DNA from: Sphingopyxis sp. QXT-31
GTDB taxonomy: Bacteria > Pseudomonadota > Alphaproteobacteria > Sphingomonadales > Sphingomonadaceae
Reading direction: 5' to 3'
DNA length: 64,000 bases
NCBI RefSeq assembly: GCF_001984035.1
Contig: NZ_CP019449.1
Coordinates: 806,001 to 870,000, forward strand
Shown here: one piece after another, positions 57,942-64,000 of the stretch
How the letters are laid out: the number at the start of each line of letters is the position of its first letter
Position numbering within the stretch: position 1 is the first letter of the stretch
Notes under the pieces: model-generated
Seen by the model: the letters and a program-made list of their open reading frames with translations, nothing else
What the model was told of the DNA's origin: nothing
Database searches by the model: none
Program-made: the position numbers and the translations under genes

Positions 57942-58023
57942 CCCGTTCGCATCGAGCGTAGTCGAGATGCCAATCGGTCGTGCGCGCCTTCGGGGTGTCT
58001 CGACTTCGCTCGCCACGAACGGG
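57942..58023. repeat. Family F palindromic repeat
   Basis: The arms at 57942-57971 (CCCGTTCGCATCGAGCGTAG...) and 57994-58023 (...TCGACTTCGCTCGCCACGAACGGG) pair with about 24 of 30 matches. The CGTTCG/CGAACG ends recall family C, but the interior differs. It lies between the S9 peptidase stop and the valS start. Confidence 0.8.
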
Positions 58024-58035
58024 ATTCAAAGGGTG

Positions 58036-60105
58036 CTATTTCCTCAGATGCTTGCCCATCCAGCCGAACACCGTCCGGTACCATTGCACGCTGTTCTGGC
58101 CCTTCAGGATCCAGTGGTTCTCGTCGGGGAAGACGAGCAATTCGCCCTCGACGCCCTGCCGCTGCAGCGCGGTATACGCCGCGAGGCCCTGGCTGTACGG
58201 GATGCGGAAGTCCTTTTCGCCGTGGATCACCAGCGTCGGGGTCTTCCACTTGGTGACGTGATTGACCGGATTCCACTTTTCCGCGTCGGTTCGCTGCCAC
58301 CAGGGACCGCCATGGTCCCATTCGTCGAACCAGAGTTCCTCGGTCTCGAACGCCATCGCGCGCAGGTCGAACACCCCGGCATGGGTGACCAGGCATTTGA
58401 AACCATCGGGCCACTGACCCGCGATCCAGTTCATCATATAGCCGCCGTACGAGCCGCCGAGCGCGCAGGCGTTCGTGGTGTCGACATTGGCGTCGGTCGC
58501 GCCCGCGGCGGCGAGGCCGAGCTTCAGGTCCTCGAGCGGCTTGCCGCCCCAATCCTGCTTGATGCTGTCGGTGAAGGCCTGGCCGTAACCCGTCGAGCCG
58601 TGGAAATCGATCGTCACCGCGGCATAGCCCGGCGCCGAGAAGAGCCGCGGGTTCCAGCGCGTCGACCAGCTGTTGCCGAAGCTCGACTGCGGTCCGCCAT
58701 GGACGAGAAAGGCCACCGGGATCTTGCCCTTGGTGTCGGCGGTCTTGACGATCTGGCCCCACACGGTGTCGCCGTTCGCGCCCTTGAAGCTGAAGCGCTT
58801 GGCATCGACCGGATCGATCCCGGCCATCTGGTCGCGGTTGACGTCGGTCAGCCGCTTGACCTTGCCCTTGGCGTCGCGCGTCCAGAGGTCGGTCGGCACC
58901 GCGACGCTGTTGCGCGAATAGAGCAGGGCGCCGCCGGGCAGCACCGTCACGTCGCCGATATTGCCTTCATATTCCTCGGCGGTGGCCTTGAGCTTCTCGA
59001 CCTTGCCGCTCTTCGCGTCGACCTTGAACACTGGATGGTCGAGCACGTCCTGCGCGGTGATGTAGAGCGATTTGCCGTCGGCCGCCCAGGCGATCGAGCC
59101 CACCGAACGATCCCACGCGTCGGTCAATTTGCGCGTTTCGCCGGTCGCGAGGTCGCGGAGCATCAGCACCTGCCGGTCGGCTTCGTAACCCGGCCGCGCC
59201 ATCGCCGCGTAAGCCAGCCACTTGCCGTCGGGCGACGGGGCGGGCAGCGTGTCGGTCGCCTGATTGTCCGCGGTCAGGTTCACCGGCATCATCCGGCGGT
59301 CGACCAGCCAGCTATAGATGTCGAGGTTGGTCGAGGTCGGCTCGTCCTTGTCGGCCTTGCGAAGCGTGAAGAAGATCGTGCGGCTGTCGGCACCCCACGC
59401 CAGCTCCTCGCCGCCGCCGAAGGGCTTCGACGGGCTGTCGCCGGTCAGACCGGCGTCGACCGGGCGCGCGGCCGTCGCCTTGCCGCCTTCGAGGTTGAAG
59501 ATGAAGGGGCGGCTGTAGGTGCCGGGGGTTTCCCAGCTGTCCCAGTGGCGCACGAACCCGCTTTGATCCTTGTAGAGGCGCCCGGTGCCGGGCCCGGGGA
59601 GTTCGCCCTTGTCCTTGGCCTCGCAGCCGAAATCGGTGCACTCGCGCGGCACGTCGCCCCAGGCGAGCAATTTGCCGCCGTCGGGCGCAATCTTGAAGCC
59701 CGAGACATCGGCCTTGGTATCGGTGACCTGCGTCGCAGCCGCGCCTGCGGCCTTGGGGTCGATGCGCCAGACCTGGCTCTTGCCCGAGGCGTTCGAGAGG
59801 AAATAGAGGCTGCCGTCGGGGTGGAAGGCGGGCGCGGTCTCGTTCTTGTCCGCGGTGTCGGCAACGCGCACCGGCACCGCATCCTTGGCATTCCGATCGA
59901 CTAGCCACAGGCCGGTCGCGCGCTTGTAGGTTTCTGCCGCGGTCTCGGTCAGCTGATACACGACCCAGCGCCCGTCGGGCGAAGCCGTCGGCGCGGCGAC
60001 GCGCTTCAGCGTCGCGAGATCGACCTCGGTCATCGGCCGGGCGGCGGCGGGGGCGGAAAGGGCGGCGGCGAGCGCGAAGGCGCTGGGAATGAGGAAGTTA
60101 CGCAT
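58036..60105 (-). CDS. Exported S9-family serine peptidase (second copy type)
   Basis: A 689-residue protein with a signal peptide (MRNFLIPSAFALAAALSAPAAA), a beta-propeller (about 35-430) and an alpha/beta hydrolase. The catalytic triad is Ser552 in GGSYGGYMMNW, Asp632 in HGEKDFRIP and His664 in PDENHW. The HGGPQSSFGNSW oxyanion loop and WNPVNHV region are typical of dipeptidyl/acylaminoacyl-peptidase-like S9 proteins of sphingomonads. It is only distantly similar to the S9 protein at 12590-14521. Confidence 0.93.
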   Translation of the reverse strand: MRNFLIPSAFALAAALSAPAAARPMTEVDLATLKRVAAPTASPDGRWVVYQLTETAAETYKRATGLWLVDRNAKDAVPVRVADTADKNETAPAFHPDGSLYFLSNASGKSQVWRIDPKAAGAAATQVTDTKADVSGFKIAPDGGKLLAWGDVPRECTDFGCEAKDKGELPGPGTGRLYKDQSGFVRHWDSWETPGTYSRPFIFNLEGGKATAARPVDAGLTGDSPSKPFGGGEELAWGADSRTIFFTLRKADKDEPTSTNLDIYSWLVDRRMMPVNLTADNQATDTLPAPSPDGKWLAYAAMARPGYEADRQVLMLRDLATGETRKLTDAWDRSVGSIAWAADGKSLYITAQDVLDHPVFKVDAKSGKVEKLKATAEEYEGNIGDVTVLPGGALLYSRNSVAVPTDLWTRDAKGKVKRLTDVNRDQMAGIDPVDAKRFSFKGANGDTVWGQIVKTADTKGKIPVAFLVHGGPQSSFGNSWSTRWNPRLFSAPGYAAVTIDFHGSTGYGQAFTDSIKQDWGGKPLEDLKLGLAAAGATDANVDTTNACALGGSYGGYMMNWIAGQWPDGFKCLVTHAGVFDLRAMAFETEELWFDEWDHGGPWWQRTDAEKWNPVNHVTKWKTPTLVIHGEKDFRIPYSQGLAAYTALQRQGVEGELLVFPDENHWILKGQNSVQWYRTVFGWMGKHLRK

Positions 60106-60245
60106 GCAACGGCTTTAGCGATGCCGCGGGCGGGTTCAAGGACGAAGCGCCGCCAAAAAGCCGCTAGGCGCACCGAAACAAAGACTCTCTGGCGCGGCTC
60201 TGCCATAGCGCGCATCGGCGGACAGAGGTAGCAGAGGGGCGCGGC

Positions 60246-60944
60246 GTGTTTCGTTTGGCATCATCGTCGGTGAAATGGTTCGTGCCGCTGCTCGCGGGCG
60301 CCAGCCTGCGCGACCGCGTCGCCGCCAGCCTTGGGGCGCTGGCCGGTATCGGCGTCGTGGGCCTTGCCGGAACGATGTTCTTTTCGTTTCCGAGCCTGTG
60401 GATCGTCGCGCCGATCGCCGCGTCGGCGGTGCTGCTCTTTGCGGTCCCCGCCAGCCCGCTGGCCCAGCCTTGGTCGATCGTCGGCGGCAATATCGTATCG
60501 GCGTTGACCGGCATGGCGATGCTGCACCTCGTTCCCGACCAAGTGCTTGCCGCGGCCCTTGCGGTCTCGGGTGCGATCCTCGCGATGTCGCTTGCGCGCT
60601 GCTTGCATCCGCCGGGGGGCGCCGTCGCGCTGAGCGCCGTCATCGGCGCGCGAAGCTTCGTATCGGCGGATGGGCCTGGCTTTCTGGCGCTCGTCGCGCT
60701 CGATTCGGTTCTGCTCGTGGGGACGGGTTGGCTCTTCCACCGGGTGTCGGGCCACAGCTACCCCCACCGACCGCGGCCGGTCGAAGGCAAACCGCCGGTA
60801 CCGGCCCCCTTCGGGGTGCAGATGGCCGACATCGACGCCGCGCTTGAAGATCTCGGCGAGACCTTCGACATCGGCCGCGAGGATCTGGCGCTGCTGCTCG
60901 AACGCGCCGAGGTGCACGCGGCGGCGCGGGTGGGGAAGGGGTAG
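60246..60944 (+). CDS. HPP-family membrane protein
   Basis: A 232-residue protein with four TM helices (between about 25 and 165). The name-giving His-Pro-Pro motif occurs in ARCLHPPGGAVALSAVIG. HPP proteins of cyanobacteria and plants carry nitrite; bacterial roles are otherwise unclear. Homologues often end in CBS domains, which are absent here; instead there is a ~60-residue polar tail. Confidence 0.88.
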   Translation: MFRLASSSVKWFVPLLAGASLRDRVAASLGALAGIGVVGLAGTMFFSFPSLWIVAPIAASAVLLFAVPASPLAQPWSIVGGNIVSALTGMAMLHLVPDQVLAAALAVSGAILAMSLARCLHPPGGAVALSAVIGARSFVSADGPGFLALVALDSVLLVGTGWLFHRVSGHSYPHRPRPVEGKPPVPAPFGVQMADIDAALEDLGETFDIGREDLALLLERAEVHAAARVGKG

Positions 60945-61001
60945 CGAGCGGGGTTTCGGAAACGGTCTATGGCGGCTTTGGGGTGGGGAGCTGCCGTTTA
61001 G

Positions 61002-61165
61002 CCCTCTCCCGTTGAGGGGAGAGGATAGCGCAGCTTGCTCCGTCAGGAGCTAGCGAAGCTTGGAGAGGGGTGCTTGGACGCCTCTGGCGGTCGGAAACCC
61101 CTCTCAACTCCGGCTAGGCAGCAAGCTGCCAAGCCTGCGTATCTCTCCCCTTAAGGGGAGAGAGC
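61002..61165. repeat. Family D long repeat, inverted copy
   Basis: It carries the same segments as 17591-17750 in reverse-complement order: a hairpin CCCTCTCCCGTTGAGGGGAG, then GATAGCGCAGCTTGCTCCGT, an inner AAACCCCTCTCAACT, GGCAGCAAGCTGCC and a final CTCTCCCCTTAAGGGGAGAG hairpin. It explains most of the 299-bp gap between the HPP gene and the next minus-strand gene. Confidence 0.85.
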
Positions 61166-61243
61166 ATAACCCTGCGAACGTCCCCTAACGCCCGAAACCG
61201 GTCGCTCGAAGCCGCCGCAGCATAGCTCGCGCAAAGCCCAGCC

Positions 61244-61906
61244 CTACTCCCCCGCCTTGTCACACCCCTTGCGGCTCTTCGCCATCGCCTCCGCCTTGCG
61301 CCACGCGCTCCGAAACAGCCGGTCGCGCTCGGCCTTCGCGCCGATATCGTAGCGCGCCTGCGCCACCGGACGCCCGACCGCATCCTGCAGCGACAGCGTC
61401 ACCACGCCGCCCGCCTCGAACAGCTCGTAGGGATCGCCGTCCCAGTCGGTGTCGTCGATCGCCGCCGAGGCATAGCGGTACGGGCTCCCGCCGATCCGCT
61501 GCTCGACCCCGAAGGGTTCGAGCTCGACCGTCCAACTCGCACCGCCGTCCATCAGCACGATCATCTTCAGGTCGCGCAGCGCACCCACAGGGCCGCCGAC
61601 GCTCGACACGTCGCCGATCGCGCTGGTCAGCTCGCCGATCGCCCCGGCCTCGGCATCGTCATATTGCAGGCTGAGCCCCGGCTTATCGAGATCGCGATAT
61701 TGCGGCTTGCTCGCGTCGAGCATCGGCGGCGTCCAGCTGATCGACCGCGACCAGATGTCGCCCTCGCTGTCGACCTGCGCGACGACATCGACATGCGCGC
61801 CGCGGCTGCCCTTGGCGATCGCACTGCACACCCAGTCGCCGTCATATTGCCCCATTGCCGGAACCGGGCTTGCCAGCAGCGCCGCACCGGCCAGCACGCG
61901 GATCAT
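61244..61906 (-). CDS. Exported hypothetical protein
   Basis: A 220-residue protein with a signal peptide (MIRVLAGAALLASPVPAMGQ). The rest is a soluble beta-rich domain without recognised motifs; cysteines near each end (VCSAIA, KGCDK) could pair. The start overlaps the amidohydrolase stop by four bases (ATGA), so it is translated from the same message. Confidence 0.72.
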   Translation of the reverse strand: MIRVLAGAALLASPVPAMGQYDGDWVCSAIAKGSRGAHVDVVAQVDSEGDIWSRSISWTPPMLDASKPQYRDLDKPGLSLQYDDAEAGAIGELTSAIGDVSSVGGPVGALRDLKMIVLMDGGASWTVELEPFGVEQRIGGSPYRYASAAIDDTDWDGDPYELFEAGGVVTLSLQDAVGRPVAQARYDIGAKAERDRLFRSAWRKAEAMAKSRKGCDKAGE

Positions 61907-63189
61907 CGCACCAAGGCTCCGCCCTTCATCACATGGTCGATCTTCTCCAGCACCGTGATGTCGGCGAGCGGGTCGGCCTTGACCGCGACCATGTCGGCGT
62001 AGCGCCCGGGCACGATCGCGCCGACGTCGCCGCGGCCCATTTCCTCGGCGGCGCGGCCCGTCGCCGACTGGATCGCCTGCATCGGCGTCATCCCGTATTT
62101 CACCATGTTGCGGAACTGCCGCGCGTTGAGCCCGTGCGGATAGACGCCGGCGTCGGTCGCGTAACCGATGTTCACCCCCAGCTCGACCGCGCGCCGGAAC
62201 GCTGCGCGCTGCGCGTCGGTGGTCTCGCGGTTCTTGCGCAGATATTCGGCGGGCCAGCCCTCCTTGGTGCCGACATCCTCGATATAATCGCCGTTATAGA
62301 TATCCATCGCGAGCCAAGTGCCGTGCTTCTTGGCGAGCTGGAGCGTCGCTTCATCGGCGAGGCTGGCATGTTCGATGCTGTCGACACCGGCGTTGATCGC
62401 ATTCTGGATACCGACCGCGCCATGCGCGTGCGCGGTGACGCGTTTGCCGCGGGCATGCGCCACCTTGACGATCGCGGCGAGCTGCTCGGGCGTGAGCTCG
62501 GGCGCGCCGGGCTCGGTGCCGATCGCCAGCACCGCGCCGGTCGCGATGGTCTTGATGAAATCGGCGCCATGGTCGAGCAGATAGGCGGTCTTTTGCGCGG
62601 CTTCCCCGGGGGTCGCCGCCACGCCGAGCCGCATGTCGGCGGGCAACTCCTCATTGGGAACCACGCCGTTGAGTTCGCCGCCGCCCTTGGGGATCGTCAG
62701 ATAGGCACCCGCAACCCACATGCGCGGCCCCGGCACGTCGCCGCGGTCGATTGCGTTGCGCAAAGTCACGTCGGTCAGCCCGCGATAGGTGCCGACGTCG
62801 CGCACGCTCGTGAACCCCGCGTCGAGCGTCACCCGCGCGTTGCGCGCCCCGACGAGCGCGGTCTCGGCGGGCGACGCCTTGATCGGCGCGGCGAGGTCGG
62901 CGCTCTGACCGAGGTCGGCGAGATGCGTGTGGAGGTCGATCAGCCCGGGCAGCACGGTAAAGCCCGACCAGTCGACGATCGCCGCGCCGTCGGGCGCCTT
63001 GCCGCACGGCCCCACCGCCTTGATATGCTCATCGACGACAGTGATGCACTGGCCGCTGCGCACGTCGTTCGACACGCCGTCGATCAGCCGCCCCGCCTCG
63101 ATATAGACGGTTTGTGCCGCGGCCGGCGTCGCCGCCAAAAAGGTCGCCGCGAGTGCGGCGGTCAGATGGCGGTATCGAAGGTATTGCAC
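61903..63189 (-). CDS. Exported amidohydrolase (imidazolonepropionase-like), GTG start
   Basis: A 428-residue metal-dependent hydrolase. The signal peptide is MQYLRYRHLTAALAATFLAA and following. The metal motif HTH (87-89) is in GLIDLHTHL, further ligands are in VTAHAHG and IEHASLAD, and the active-site Asp is in GYATDAGVYPHG. Such exported members cleave dipeptides or cyclic amides. No ATG gives a natural N-terminus; the GTG at 63189, with GGAGA about 10 bases upstream, does. It overlaps the preceding peptidase gene by 28 bases. Confidence 0.87.
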   Translation of the reverse strand: MQYLRYRHLTAALAATFLAATPAAAQTVYIEAGRLIDGVSNDVRSGQCITVVDEHIKAVGPCGKAPDGAAIVDWSGFTVLPGLIDLHTHLADLGQSADLAAPIKASPAETALVGARNARVTLDAGFTSVRDVGTYRGLTDVTLRNAIDRGDVPGPRMWVAGAYLTIPKGGGELNGVVPNEELPADMRLGVAATPGEAAQKTAYLLDHGADFIKTIATGAVLAIGTEPGAPELTPEQLAAIVKVAHARGKRVTAHAHGAVGIQNAINAGVDSIEHASLADEATLQLAKKHGTWLAMDIYNGDYIEDVGTKEGWPAEYLRKNRETTDAQRAAFRRAVELGVNIGYATDAGVYPHGLNARQFRNMVKYGMTPMQAIQSATGRAAEEMGRGDVGAIVPGRYADMVAVKADPLADITVLEKIDHVMKGGALVR

Positions 63190-64000
63190 TGGCGCGGGTC
63201 TCCGGTCTGCAGCCCGCGGCGCAGCCACGTCATGCGCTGCTCGCTGGTGCCGTGGGTAAAGCTTTCGGGAACCGGGCGCTGCCCTGCCGAGCGCATCAGC
63301 GTGTCGTCGCCGATCGCATTGGCGGCGCGCATCGCCTCCTCGATGTCGCCGGGCTCGACCACCGGCTGGCCCGAGCTGTTACGCGCGCGCGCCGCCCAGA
63401 CGCCGGCGTAGCAATCGGCCTCGAGTTCCATGCGCACCTGCAGCGCATTGCCCTCGGCCTGCGAAGCGCTTTGCTGCGCACGGCGGACTTGGTCCGACCG
63501 GCCGCTGATCGTCTGGATATGGTGACCGACCTCGTGCGCGACGACATAGGCCTGCGCGGCGTCGCCCGCGGCGCCGAAGCGGCTCGCGAGTTCGTCGAAG
63601 AAGGCGGTGTCCAGATAGACGCCCTGGTCGGCGGGGCAATAGAATGGCCCCATCGCCGCCTGCGCCGCGCCGCAGCCCGAGCGGTTCTGGTCGGTGAAGA
63701 AATTGAGCGTTGGGCGCTGGTATCCGTTGATCAGCTCGCCCCAAACCTGGTGCGTCGATCCGAAGACGTTGCACGCGAATTTCTCGGCCGCGGTGTCGCA
63801 CGCGACATTGGCGCCGCTCTGGCTGCTGGCGCGCGGGTCGGCGGTACCGCCGCCGCCGGTCAGCATGTTCATGCCGCCGCCGAAAAAGACGAAGGCCAGC
63901 ACGCCGAGCAGCAGGATCGTACCACAGCCCATCTTGCGCCCGAGCAGCATCGGCAGCAGCCCGATGAGCAGCCCGCCCATGCCGCCGCCCCCGCCGCCGC
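63162..64000 (-). CDS. YpfJ-type neutral zinc metallopeptidase (start outside window)
   Basis: The visible part is about 279 residues and continues past the window end. Glycine-rich codons at the very end match the Gly-rich N-terminal stretch of this family. A TM helix (GCGTILLLGVLAFVFFGGG) anchors it. The zinc motif is HEVGHH in YVVAHEVGHHIQ, and ELEADCYAG supplies the third ligand. FTHGTSEQRMTWLRRGLQTG near the end is the family C-terminus. Function in the envelope unknown. Confidence 0.92.
   Translation of the reverse strand, partial: GGGGGGMGGLLIGLLPMLLGRKMGCGTILLLGVLAFVFFGGGMNMLTGGGGTADPRASSQSGANVACDTAAEKFACNVFGSTHQVWGELINGYQRPTLNFFTDQNRSGCGAAQAAMGPFYCPADQGVYLDTAFFDELASRFGAAGDAAQAYVVAHEVGHHIQTISGRSDQVRRAQQSASQAEGNALQVRMELEADCYAGVWAARARNSSGQPVVEPGDIEEAMRAANAIGDDTLMRSAGQRPVPESFTHGTSEQRMTWLRRGLQTGDPRQCNTFDTAI

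Overview
The window is GC-rich, densely coded alphaproteobacterial chromosome, most likely from a sphingomonad close to Sphingopyxis. The basis is gene content and style: a PDH E1 beta with an N-terminal lipoyl domain, an NDUFS4-like complex I subunit, a DUF2794 protein, a UrcA-family protein, DUF3333-type PstA, and several families of palindromic intergenic repeats. The genus call is inference from recognised families; no database search was run. No rRNA, tRNA or CRISPR array was recognised.

Layout. 1-1.8 kb: end of a PhoP/OmpR-type regulator and its sensor kinase. 2.1-7.6 kb: nu-class GST, chorismate mutase, long-chain polyprenyl diphosphate synthase, a DUF1801 protein, HrpB helicase, complex I accessory subunit. 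7.6-9.7 kb: DUF4170 protein and a run of small alanine-rich, membrane-anchored proteins (DUF883/YqjE style). 9.9-17.6 kb: enolase, a secreted hypothetical protein, an S9 peptidase, FtsB, and PDH E1 alpha and beta. 17.8-20.9 kb: three TadE/TadG-type pseudopilin-like genes. 21.1-25.7 kb: a squalene/phytoene synthase-like protein, serine acetyltransferase, DUF2794, two membrane proteins and an SDR dehydrogenase.

25.8-33.7 kb is a phosphate-starvation block: an OprO/P-type porin behind a Pho box, then convergently phoB, phoU, pstB, pstA, pstC and pstS. pstS is cut off from pstC by a strong terminator plus a palindromic repeat, and two oppositely facing Pho boxes lie upstream of pstS. Directly beyond them, 33.7-35.6 kb is a visibly AT-richer one-gene insert encoding a 642-residue protein. 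I read it as a possible winged-helix / PIN-like nuclease / coiled-coil / two-TM-helix protein; it is the best candidate here for an undescribed (possibly defence) system. phoR is not in the window.

35.7-46.8 kb: a quinol monooxygenase-like protein, a repeat-dense spacer, a small membrane protein with an exact 66-bp tandem duplication, uvrA, an M64-like peptidase, an M13 peptidase, a BCCT transporter and small exported proteins including UrcA. 47.0-51.6 kb: a 1523-residue RTX-type calcium-binding protein with no type I exporter beside it. 51.6-60.1 kb: a LytTR regulator with a LytS-type kinase, a MATE transporter, valS and a second S9 peptidase. 60.2-64 kb: an HPP-family membrane protein, a secreted hypothetical protein, an amidohydrolase and a YpfJ-type zinc metallopeptidase running off the end.

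Palindromic repeats are a theme. At least five families occur between genes; one copy lies in frame inside the PDH E1 beta linker, and another supplies the Shine-Dalgarno sequence of the MATE gene.
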